From Chloroflexi bacterium RBG_16_70_13 (GTDB lineage: Bacteria > Chloroflexota > Limnocylindria > Limnocylindrales > CSP1-4), in contig MGOD01000119.1 of the NCBI GenBank assembly GCA_001795245.1, positions 16,897 to 21,972 of the forward strand: DNA of 5,076 nucleotides. Direction: 5' to 3'. How positions within the stretch are numbered: position 1 is the stretch's first letter; every line of letters starts with the position of its first letter. The notes beneath the pieces are model-generated. The model was not told the origin of the DNA. It saw nothing but the letters and a program-made list of their open reading frames with translations, and made no database searches. Both the position numbers and the translations under genes were made by a program. Below are positions 1-5,076 of this stretch, in pieces.

Positions 1-1
1 G

Positions 2-379
2 CCCGACGACGCCGGGCTCAGCGATCGCTGCTGGGGCGACCCCGATCTCGGGGCGCTCGTGGGCTCGCAGCTCGCGTCCGATGCGGACGGCCACCCGCGG
101 CTGGACGAGGACGTGCCGATCGAGGTCATCGCCACGATCGCGCGGGGCCACGAGCGCTGCGACTACCCGGTCGGCACGTGGAGCCTCGAGGTCGCCGTCG
201 AGCCGATCGTGGACGGCCGCCCCGAGGGATCGTTCCAGCTCCCGGACACGCAGTTCGACGTCTCGCTCGAGCCGGCCGGCACCGCGCTCCGCCTCGTCGC
301 CCGGGGCGATTCCCGATACTGCGGGCTGGCCCAGTCCGTCTGGCGGGAGCAGGGCGAGCCGGCGTTGATCGCACCGTAG
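2..379 (+). CDS. Hypothetical protein, C-terminal fragment (5' end outside window)
   Basis: The reading frame is open from the left edge to a TAG at 377-379, giving 125 in-window residues. A GTG at 59 is an internal valine, not a convincing start, because the same frame continues upstream with the same strong G/C third-position bias. I do not recognise the family. The fragment has no transmembrane segment. It alternates short hydrophobic and charged stretches in a way that suggests beta strands, and holds three cysteines, in the contexts RCWGD, RCDY and YCGLA. That pattern would suit a small extracytoplasmic domain with disulfides, but this is inference. It ends 83 bp before the end of the convergent GNAT gene. 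No function is assigned. Confidence 0.7.
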   Translation, partial: PDDAGLSDRCWGDPDLGALVGSQLASDADGHPRLDEDVPIEVIATIARGHERCDYPVGTWSLEVAVEPIVDGRPEGSFQLPDTQFDVSLEPAGTALRLVARGDSRYCGLAQSVWREQGEPALIAP

Positions 380-410
380 GCGCCCGGCGAGGCTGTCAGC
401 CACGCGAGGG

Positions 411-449
411 CCCGCGCGCGAGGCCTGCGCGCGAGACCTGCGCGCGAGG
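411..449. repeat. Three tandem 13-bp repeats between convergent genes
   Basis: Three head-to-tail 13-bp units occupy 411-423, 424-436 and 437-449. The consensus is CCTGCGCGCGAGG; unit 1 has C at position 3 and unit 2 has A at position 13. A decayed partial copy (CGCGAGG) lies just upstream at 403-409. The array sits wholly in the short gap between two convergent stop codons, so it does not interrupt a gene. It may be a slippage-prone microsatellite, a terminator element, or both. Confidence 0.75.
424..449. terminator. Possible bidirectional hairpin terminator without T-tract
   Basis: The last two 13-bp repeats can pair. CCT at 424-426 pairs with AGG at 447-449, and CGCGCG at 428-433 pairs with CGCGCG at 441-446. 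G427 is bulged and the loop is 7 nt. This is a 9-bp stem, almost all G/C, placed between two convergent stop codons where a shared terminator would be expected. There is no T-run on either strand, so canonical intrinsic termination is not shown. GC-only hairpins of this kind are common in high-GC genomes. Confidence 0.3.
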
Positions 450-462
450 ACGCCGGTCGCCC

Positions 463-969
463 TCAGCGCGCCGGCGACCGGCCACGTGCCCAGGCGAGCT
501 GCCCGTCGACCTCGCCGGTGCGCCGGAACCCGACGGCCTCGAGGACGCGAATCGATCCGACATTGTCGGGGTCGCAGCGGGCGACGACCATGCCGACGCC
601 TGGCTGCGCCAGGGCCCAGTCGAGGAGCGCCCTGACGGCCGCGGTGGCGTAGCCGCGGCGCCGATGATCCGGGAGCACGCTGTAGCCGACCTCGACGATA
701 CCGTCCTCGCCCGGCGGTCCGAGGAATCCCGCGTCGCCGACGACCGTGTTCGTGTCGCGCTCGACGATGACCCAGGCGCCGAAGCCGGCCGGTTCCGCGT
801 CGGCGGAGGCCAGGATCGGCAGGATGTCGCCGAGATCGTCGAGGGGCCAATCCTGCGGCAGGGCGGCGCCGATGATCGCCGCGGCACCGTTGCGATCGGT
901 GATCAGGGCCGCCGCGGCGGCCGCGGGGAGGGGCCGAAGCTCGAGCTGTTCGGCATGAATCGCGGTCAC
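463..969 (-). CDS. GNAT-family N-acetyltransferase (RimJ/RimL-like)
   Basis: This 168-aa protein has the length of a single GNAT domain and should transfer an acetyl group from acetyl-CoA to an amine in the cytoplasm. Motif A is clear at about residues 94-109: VGYSVLPDHRRRGYAT holds the acetyl-CoA pyrophosphate-binding signature R-x-x-G-x-A. It is followed by the helix AVRALLDWAL. The later DPDN(V)GSIRVLEAVGF stretch (about 133-148) is the motif B region typical of RimJ/RimL-type enzymes, where an Asn and a 'VLEKLGF'-like strand recur. The N-terminal part (LELRPLP...) also fits this group. The substrate cannot be read from sequence; it could be a protein N-terminus, an antibiotic or a small amine. 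I chose the GTG at 967-969 because an AGG lies 8 nt upstream and the product starts MTAIHAEQLELRPL. An in-frame GTG at 991-993 would add eight residues but has no ribosome-binding site. Upstream on the same strand is the CWB2-peptidase gene, 263 bp away. Confidence 0.9.
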   Translation of the reverse strand: MTAIHAEQLELRPLPAAAAAALITDRNGAAAIIGAALPQDWPLDDLGDILPILASADAEPAGFGAWVIVERDTNTVVGDAGFLGPPGEDGIVEVGYSVLPDHRRRGYATAAVRALLDWALAQPGVGMVVARCDPDNVGSIRVLEAVGFRRTGEVDGQLAWARGRSPAR

Positions 970-1232
970 GGGATGAGCCTGCCACAGTCCCACGCGGGCG
1001 CGGGCGCCGTGGCCCGCGCCGAGGGTAGCGAACTGGCGGCGTGAGTCGTCTGGATGGTCGTCCTCGCGACACTTGAGCGTGTCACGCAGCTCAGACTGAC
1101 GCTCTCGGCGATGTGACGTGCGTGGCTGTCTCGCGTTGAGTCGCCGCGGGCATCGCGCGCAGGCGGATCAAGTACGACCCGGGACGTCCCGCGTGGCGTG
1201 TGTCGGCGACCCTGTGCCGAACCGCGGTGGCC
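970..1232. other. Non-coding region, presumed GNAT promoter and leader
   Basis: No credible gene lies here; open frames on either strand have no family resemblance. Two minus-strand genes flank it, so it should hold the 3' end of the CWB2-gene transcript and the promoter of the GNAT gene. A TANNNT-type -10 candidate (TACCCT on the minus strand) is at 1022-1027, about 53 bases before the chosen GTG, but no convincing -35 accompanies it. A weak inverted repeat, GACAC/GTGTC with a 6-nt loop, is at 1068-1083. Nothing else stands out apart from the palindrome and hairpin listed separately. Confidence 0.4.
1180..1191. repeat. 12-bp perfect palindrome CGGGACGTCCCG
   Basis: CGGGACGTCCCG is a perfect 12-bp inverted repeat with no spacer, 42 bp beyond the stop of the CWB2-peptidase gene and about 210 bp before the GNAT start. 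Its form suits either a dimeric-regulator site or a short 4-bp-stem hairpin with an ACGT loop. One copy was seen in the window, and chance occurrence is plausible at this GC content. Confidence 0.3.
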
Positions 1233-1246
1233 TTACTGGACCGCGG
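1222..1246 (-). terminator. Hairpin straddling the stop codon of the CWB2-peptidase gene
   Basis: On the minus strand, CCGCGGT (1246-1240) pairs with ACCGCGG (1228-1222) to form a 7-bp, nearly all-GC stem with an 11-nt loop. The loop contains the TAA stop codon at 1235-1233. No T-tract follows, so it is at best a weak or factor-assisted terminator, or a 3'-end stabilising structure. The left arm is coding sequence for the last residues of the protein. Confidence 0.35.
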
Positions 1247-2951
1247 CGACGATGACGTACCGGCCGTACCACTCGTCGCGACCGACCCGCCCGTCGATTG
1301 GATCCACCGCGGTCGAGTCGGTCTCGAGATAGGGGCCGAAGCGGAGCCACTTCGCGCCCGAGGCGAGGCTCGCCCTGGTGACGTAGTAGTTCCGGTGGCC
1401 ATTCGGCTGCCACGGGTCGGTCAGGTACACACCCCGGACCGTGAAGTCCATCGATCCCGTCCGCGGGTCGTTGCCGACCACGTCCCAGCCGTTGAGGACC
1501 ACGGCATGCGCGCCGTTGAGCATTAGCAGACCCGTCGGCTTGCCATAGAACGCGACACGCATGATCGCCTCTCGGAGCGCCGTGTCCTGGTCGTTGAACG
1601 CGAGGTCTCGATACACGTCCCGGTCCATCGACCCCCAGCCGAAGTGATTGAGGGCGTTGCGCCAGCCGTGCGGGTCCGAGCCCTCCGTGCCGGCCCGGGG
1701 CTGGGTCATGTGCTCGCGCTCCCAGGCGAGGATCGCCGACTGCACGTCGTACGCGCGGGTCGGCTGCCAGGCAAAGCCGCCGGGCTCGGTCTGCCCGCCA
1801 TACGCGACCATGTTCAGCATCGTCATCACGGCCGTGGCCGTGCAGGCCGTCAGGTCCGGCTGCTGGTAGCGCGCGGCTCGACCGTCGTAGAGGTTGCCGA
1901 TCCAGCGACGGTCCGGCGGAACGTACGGCAGCCCGGCCGCCTCGTACGCGGTCGAGTCACGGATCGCCGCGGTCGAGCCCAGGACGATGATCTGGGTAGC
2001 GCCGAGCCGGACGATCTCGGCCCGGATGGCCGGCAGGAGGTACTCACCCGGGGTCAGCAGGAGCGGGCCCCGGAGCGGGGCGCCCGCGAGCGCGTCGGGA
2101 AAGTTGGCGCCGGTCGCAAGGTAGACGCTCGTTGCCGACTCGTACGTCGCCCTCGAGATCGCCAGCGACGTGTCGTAGCGGTCCGTGCCTGCGAGGCGGA
2201 TCACCGATCCGCTCGTGAAGGCCTGCAGGGCGTCCTGGACCGAGCCGGACACCGCGTTCGTGCTGCCAAGGACGATGATGTCCGCCGGCGCCAGGCGCCG
2301 CAGCTCGGCCGCGACCTCCTCGGGCACGCGATCGCGGGCCACGAGCAGCACCGGCGCCCCGTTTCGCCCCGCCGCGGCCGCACCACCGAGCGCGTCCGGG
2401 AAGTTCGCGCCGGTGGCCACGTAGGCCCTCGCGACGCCGGGGGCGAACGTGGCCCGCGAGATCGCTGCCGATGTCGCATAGCGGTCGGCGCCGGCGATCC
2501 GGACGACCCGGCCGGAGGTGTAGGCCTGCAGCGCGGACCCGACGGCGGTCGAGATGACGCTCGTGCCGCCGAGGACGACGATCCGCCCGGGCCTGAGGCG
2601 GCCGAGCTCTGCCCTCGTCGCGTCCGGGATGCTGGTCCGCGTCACGAGGAGCGTGGGGGCGTTCTCGGCGGCCGCCGCCGCCGCTCCGGCGAGGGCGTCG
2701 GGGAAGTTGACGCCGGTCGCGACGTAGACCGCCGAGACGCCCGGGTTGAACGACGCGGCCGAGATCGCGGCGGCCGTCGCATAGCGATCGTTACCGGCGT
2801 AGCGAACGACAGTTGCGTCGTCCGCGGCCACCGGCGTCGCGAGCGGGAAGGCAGCGAGCCCCAGGCTGAGCGCGAGCAGCAACCCGATGGAGCGGCCGAT
2901 GGAGCGGCCGATGGAGCGGCCGCGGGAGCGGCGTGGAGTTCCCACGATCAT
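1233..2951 (-). CDS. Secreted CWB2-repeat protein with C39-like cysteine peptidase domain
   Basis: This 572-aa exported protein has three parts. Residues 1-43 are a signal peptide: an arginine-rich n-region with RSRG and three RSIG units (8-23), a hydrophobic core (LLLALSLGLAAFPLA) and likely cleavage after PVAA. Residues about 48-336 are three cell-wall-binding type 2 repeats (Pfam CWB2), each with the landmarks R-x-AG-x-DRY, VYVATG-NFPDALAG and IIVLGGT; the DRY motifs are at 55-57, 156-158 and 257-259. CWB2 modules hold Gram-positive surface proteins to anionic wall polymers (e.g. Clostridioides difficile Cwp proteins). Residues about 350-572 resemble C39-like (papain-fold) peptidases: QQPDLTACTATAVMTMLN gives Cys370 with a preceding Gln, GAHAVVLNGW gives His482, and YLTDPW gives Asp512. 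Cys370 is the only cysteine, which supports a catalytic role. Activity and substrate (wall peptide or protein) are inferred. The ATG at 2949-2951 is preferred, with GGGGCGAG just upstream; a GTG at 2961-2963 would add four residues and lacks a ribosome-binding site. Confidence 0.9.
   Translation of the reverse strand: MIVGTPRRSRGRSIGRSIGRSIGLLLALSLGLAAFPLATPVAADDATVVRYAGNDRYATAAAISAASFNPGVSAVYVATGVNFPDALAGAAAAAAENAPTLLVTRTSIPDATRAELGRLRPGRIVVLGGTSVISTAVGSALQAYTSGRVVRIAGADRYATSAAISRATFAPGVARAYVATGANFPDALGGAAAAGRNGAPVLLVARDRVPEEVAAELRRLAPADIIVLGSTNAVSGSVQDALQAFTSGSVIRLAGTDRYDTSLAISRATYESATSVYLATGANFPDALAGAPLRGPLLLTPGEYLLPAIRAEIVRLGATQIIVLGSTAAIRDSTAYEAAGLPYVPPDRRWIGNLYDGRAARYQQPDLTACTATAVMTMLNMVAYGGQTEPGGFAWQPTRAYDVQSAILAWEREHMTQPRAGTEGSDPHGWRNALNHFGWGSMDRDVYRDLAFNDQDTALREAIMRVAFYGKPTGLLMLNGAHAVVLNGWDVVGNDPRTGSMDFTVRGVYLTDPWQPNGHRNYYVTRASLASGAKWLRFGPYLETDSTAVDPIDGRVGRDEWYGRYVIVAAVQ
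1944..2810 (-). repeat. Three direct CWB2-encoding repeats, ~303-bp period
   Basis: The three CWB2 modules correspond roughly to 2810-2514, 2507-2211 and 2204-1944. The period is 101 codons between the DRY motifs. Similarity persists in the DNA: AAGTT(G/C)(G/A)CGCCGGT recurs near 2101, 2401 and 2705. Modules 1 and 2 are full length. Module 3 is shorter and more diverged, with APLRGPLLLTPGEYLLP replacing the Ala-rich loop and a non-standard end that runs into the peptidase domain. Confidence 0.8.
2886..2933. repeat. 12-bp tandem repeat (3 perfect + 1 degenerate) in signal-peptide coding region
   Basis: GATGGAGCGGCC is repeated exactly at 2886-2897, 2898-2909 and 2910-2921. A fourth copy at 2922-2933 matches 9 of 12 bases. 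Read on the minus strand, these encode RSRG-RSIG-RSIG-RSIG, the positively charged n-region of the CWB2-peptidase signal peptide. The 12-bp unit keeps frame, so gain or loss of a unit would lengthen or shorten the n-region by four residues without breaking the gene. Confidence 0.9.
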
Positions 2952-3108
2952 GGCTCGCCCCACGCTACCGGCGACGCCCGCATCCGCCGACCCTCACTTT
3001 CGGGCGGGGAGGAGCCGCCGATCGTCGGGGGTCCGCCGGTGACGACGACGCCCGCGATCGGGCACGGAGACGCCTGCGCCGCGGCCTCGCGGCGTGCATG
3101 ATCTGGCC
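2952..3108. promoter_or_regulatory. Divergent intergenic control region (CWB2-peptidase / response regulator)
   Basis: These 157 bp lie between two divergently transcribed genes and must hold both promoters. On the minus strand a TAGCGT (TANNNT-type -10, at 2967-2962) lies 10 bases before the ATG of the CWB2 gene, implying a very short 5' UTR. On the plus strand CATGAT at 3097-3102 is a possible -10, 6 bases before the response-regulator ATG, with no Shine-Dalgarno sequence; this would suit a leaderless transcript. Neither has a clear -35. The position is seen directly; the promoter elements are weak inferences. Confidence 0.45.
3077..3094. promoter_or_regulatory. 7-bp inverted repeat just upstream of response-regulator start
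   Basis: CGCCGCG (3077-3083) and CGCGGCG (3088-3094) are perfect inverted arms around a 4-base GCCT spacer, ending 14 bp before the ATG at 3109. It overlaps the likely core promoter, so it could be an operator for a dimeric regulator (possibly autoregulation by the adjacent NarL-type protein). If transcribed, it would be a leader hairpin. GC-only composition makes chance occurrence possible. Confidence 0.4.
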
Positions 3109-3768
3109 ATGGACGCCGAGCCGCTGCGCGTCGTGATCGCCGAGGATTCGGCCCTCATCCGGGAGGGCATCGCCCGGCTCATCGAGGAGTCGGGCGGGAC
3201 CGTCGTGGCCAAGGTCGGCGACGGCGAGGCGTTCGTCGCGGCCGTCGAGGAACACCGGCCGGACGTGTCCGTGGTCGACGTCCGGATGCCGCCGAGCCAG
3301 CGGGACGAGGGCCTCCGGGCCGCGATCGAGGCTCGCCGGCGCGTGCCCGGCAGCCCGATCCTCGTGCTGAGCCAATACGTCGAGCGGCAGTACGCGACCG
3401 AGCTCCTCGCCGACCGTGGTGGCGGGGTCGGCTATCTGCTGAAGGACCGAGTGGGCGATGTCCGGGAGTTCATGGACGCCCTCCGGCGCGTCGCCCGCGG
3501 CGGGACGGCGCTCGACCCCGAGGTCGTCGCCCGGCTCATGGTCCGGGAAGGGGCCGACAACCCGATCGCGGTCCTCACGCCGCGGGAGCGGGAGGTCCTC
3601 GCGGCCATGGCCGAGGGGCGCACGAACGTCGGGATCGCCAGGCTCCTGGGCATCAGCGAAGGCGCCACCGAGAAGCACATCAGCAACATCTTCGGGAAGC
3701 TCGAGCTCCCGGACTCGCCCGACGATCATCGCCGGGTGCTCGCGGTCCTGGCCTTCCTCGCCTCCTAG
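3109..3768 (+). CDS. NarL/LuxR-family two-component response regulator
   Basis: This 219-aa cytoplasmic DNA-binding regulator has the usual NarL/FixJ length and two domains. The receiver (about 6-125) has the acidic pair E12/D13 in VVIAEDS, phosphoacceptor D57 in VSVVDVRMPP, switch S88 in ILVLSQY and conserved K112 in YLLKD. The MPP-x5-EGLRAA and LSQYVE stretches are typical of the subgroup paired with HisKA_3 kinases. The LuxR-type helix-turn-helix (about 156-200) reads LTPREREVLAAMAEGRTN then GISEGATEKHISNIFGKLEL. All expected active-site residues are present, so it should be functional. Start: ATG at 3109 gives the standard N-terminus MDAEPLRVVIAED. A GTG at 3094 adds MHDLA but sits in an inverted repeat. 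Neither has a ribosome-binding site. It converges on the probable partner kinase, overlapping it by four bases, and diverges from the CWB2-peptidase gene, a possible target. Target genes are unknown. Confidence 0.93.
   Translation: MDAEPLRVVIAEDSALIREGIARLIEESGGTVVAKVGDGEAFVAAVEEHRPDVSVVDVRMPPSQRDEGLRAAIEARRRVPGSPILVLSQYVERQYATELLADRGGGVGYLLKDRVGDVREFMDALRRVARGGTALDPEVVARLMVREGADNPIAVLTPREREVLAAMAEGRTNVGIARLLGISEGATEKHISNIFGKLELPDSPDDHRRVLAVLAFLAS
3765..3768. other. CTAG overlap supplying both convergent stop codons
   Basis: The plus-strand regulator ends with TAG at 3766-3768, and the minus-strand kinase ends with TAG read from 3767-3765. The two stops therefore lie in one CTAG, inside the palindrome CCTAGG at 3764-3769. 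With no intergenic DNA there is no room for a dedicated terminator, so each transcript must end within, or read antisense into, its partner gene. Confidence 0.95.
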
Positions 3769-5076
3769 GCCGAGCTCGTCGCGGCCGCCGTGGAAGCCGG
3801 CGCCGGCCCGAGCGGGATCTCGGCCCGCACCAGCGTCGGGCCGCCCGGCGGGCTCGAGACCGAGAATCGCCCGTCGACGCCCGCAATCCGGCTCTCGAGG
3901 CCGGCCAGACCGCCGCCCGGCTCGAGCCGAGCCCCACCGGCGCCGTCGTCCCAGACCTCGACGACGAGGCGATCGTCGTCGCGCCGGCAGCGGATCTCGC
4001 AGCGTGACGCGTCGCTGTGCTTCGCCACATTGGCAAGGGCCTCGGTGACGACGAAGTACGCCGCGCGCTCAGTGGCGGGCGCCAGGCGCTCACCGGCCGC
4101 GAGACCGCTCGTCAGCGTCGTGGAGACGGGTCCACGACCGACGACCGACTGAATGGCTGCCACCAGGCCCCGATCCACGAGGATCGGCGGTGCGATGCCC
4201 CGGACGAGGTCGCGGATCTCCGCCAGCGCCTGGCGGGCCTGCTGCTGGCCCTCGAGGATCAGCTGCTTCGCGGCGGCCGGGTCCTCGTCGATCCGCTCGG
4301 AGGCCAGTCCGAGGTCGATCGTCAGCATGACGAGCCGCTGCTGGGCGCCGTCGTGGAGGTCGCGCTCGATCCGGGTGAGCTCGGTCGCCTCGGTCTCCAG
4401 GACTGCCGTGCGGCTTTCCTTGAGCGTCTCGACCTGGCGTCGCAGCTCGTGACTCTCCGAGGTGCAGACGAGGCCGGCGACGACGGCTCGATGGAGCGCC
4501 ATCACGAGCTGGGAGAGCGAGGCCGCGACGGGCAGGAGGGCTGCCCCGAGGGCGAACCCGGCGACGGCCGCGACGCTCGGCTGCTCGCCGAACCAGCCGA
4601 GCCGGGTGACGAAGTCGGCCTCGCTGGAGCCGAACCAGGCGGGCATCGTCAGGAGCCCCAGGGTCGCGGTCCAGAGGCCGCCGATGACGGCGAACTCGAC
4701 GACCGCGAGGGGCAGGTTGACCCCGACATACAGGACGTCGCGCCAGCGGCTCTCGCTGGCGAACTCGGCCCGCAGGATCGCTCGCCAGCCGCCCCGGAGC
4801 GGGGGATAGGGATGGGCACTGAGCGGCCGCGGATCCGCCCAGGTGGCCCGCCCTCGCTCGATCCGGACGACGATCCGGGCGGCCTCGATGGCGAGACCGA
4901 TGAAGACGATGCCGATCACGAAGAACACGGTCGACGCACCGGCCGAGAAGAGGCCGGCCACGATCCCGAAGGCCATGACCTCGATGAAGAGCCCCGCCAC
5001 GATCGCCGCGCCGGCGGCCCAGGTGGCGGGATGGACCGGCGACAGGAGAAACGCGCGAATGGGGTTGCGGAGGCGT
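3765..5076 (-). CDS. Membrane sensor histidine kinase, HisKA_3 type (5' end outside window)
   Basis: This sensor kinase autophosphorylates on His and passes phosphate to a response regulator, almost certainly the neighbouring NarL-type protein. The window holds its last 436 residues. Residues below count from the first complete codon at 5075. The frame does not begin at the GTG at 4998-5000: upstream it continues with RLRNPIRAFLLSPVHPATW, a typical entry into the multi-membrane 'putative sensor' domain, so the true start is to the right. Several hydrophobic stretches (about 25-65, 112-145 and 166-203) form that membrane sensor. A linker (about 205-235), probably a coiled coil, leads to the H-box ERDLHDGAQQRLVML with phosphorylated His241. 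The HATPase_c domain has the N-box TEALANVAKHSDA (Asn349), G1 DDGAGG and G2 GGGLAGLESRI. The tail is a low-complexity Ala/Pro/Ser run. The catalytic core appears intact; the stimulus is unknown. Convergence with the regulator is unusual, since such pairs normally share an operon. Confidence 0.93.
   Translation of the reverse strand, partial: RLRNPIRAFLLSPVHPATWAAGAAIVAGLFIEVMAFGIVAGLFSAGASTVFFVIGIVFIGLAIEAARIVVRIERGRATWADPRPLSAHPYPPLRGGWRAILRAEFASESRWRDVLYVGVNLPLAVVEFAVIGGLWTATLGLLTMPAWFGSSEADFVTRLGWFGEQPSVAAVAGFALGAALLPVAASLSQLVMALHRAVVAGLVCTSESHELRRQVETLKESRTAVLETEATELTRIERDLHDGAQQRLVMLTIDLGLASERIDEDPAAAKQLILEGQQQARQALAEIRDLVRGIAPPILVDRGLVAAIQSVVGRGPVSTTLTSGLAAGERLAPATERAAYFVVTEALANVAKHSDASRCEIRCRRDDDRLVVEVWDDGAGGARLEPGGGLAGLESRIAGVDGRFSVSSPPGGPTLVRAEIPLGPAPASTAAATSSA

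Noticed and set aside
59..61. GTG as the start of the first gene
   Set aside because: The frame is open to the window edge with the same codon bias and a further cysteine upstream, so the gene is truncated rather than starting here.
178..1044. A 288-codon plus-strand open frame running through the GNAT gene
   Set aside because: It overlaps both the upstream coding fragment and the GNAT gene, and its translation has no recognisable motif. The minus strand encodes a clear GNAT motif A.
1068..1083. GACAC/GTGTC inverted repeat as a terminator or operator
   Set aside because: Only 5 bp with a 6-base loop and no T-tract; not distinguishable from chance.
1644..3101. A 485-codon open frame on the plus strand opposite the CWB2-peptidase gene
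   Set aside because: Its product is an Arg/Gly/Ala-rich composition typical of the antisense of a GC-rich gene, with no domain or signal. The minus-strand frame has a signal peptide, three clear repeats and a catalytic triad.
3296..3385. Possible insertion in the receiver domain after the phosphoacceptor Asp (PPSQRDEGLRAAIEARRRVPG)
   Set aside because: This length and sequence are usual for the NarL-type regulators that pair with HisKA_3 kinases.
2965..3729. A 254-codon minus-strand frame opposite the response regulator
   Set aside because: Antisense shadow; the plus strand holds every receiver and LuxR-HTH landmark.
3458..4048. A 196-codon plus-strand frame across the regulator/kinase junction
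   Set aside because: Ser/Arg/Pro-rich shadow of two well-supported genes; no independent evidence.

Overview
The window is about 70% GC with no IS, CRISPR, tRNA or rRNA. It carries five protein genes, two of them cut by the window edges. Strongly GC-biased third codon positions, a secreted protein with cell-wall-binding type 2 repeats, a multi-membrane 'putative sensor' histidine kinase and weak Shine-Dalgarno signals suggest a high-GC monoderm. I favour Chloroflexota (Limnocylindria/Ellin6529-like soil lineages), with Actinomycetota as the alternative. This is inferred from gene content, not from a marker gene.

Layout. At 2-379 (+) is the C-terminal end of an unrecognised cysteine-containing protein whose start lies to the left. 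It faces a GNAT acetyltransferase at 463-969 (-). The 83-bp gap between them holds three tandem 13-bp repeats that can fold into a GC-rich hairpin. A 263-bp non-coding stretch (970-1232) carries the presumed GNAT promoter and a 12-bp palindrome. A hairpin also straddles the stop codon of the next gene. At 1233-2951 (-) is a secreted 572-aa protein with a signal peptide, three ~100-residue CWB2 repeats and a C-terminal C39-like papain-fold domain whose presumed catalytic cysteine is the only cysteine in the protein. Its signal-peptide n-region is built from a 12-bp tandem repeat.

A 157-bp divergent control region (2952-3108) separates this gene from a NarL/LuxR-type response regulator at 3109-3768 (+). 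The regulator runs tail-to-tail into a HisKA_3-type membrane histidine kinase at 3765 to beyond the right edge (-). The two genes overlap by four bases, and one CTAG supplies the last bases of both reading frames.

How they may work together: the kinase and regulator look like a cognate two-component pair in the unusual convergent arrangement. The regulator shares its upstream control region with the surface/secreted CWB2-peptidase gene, which makes that gene an obvious but untested candidate target. The GNAT gene lies downstream of the CWB2 gene on the same strand, but a 263-bp gap with hairpins argues against tight co-transcription.
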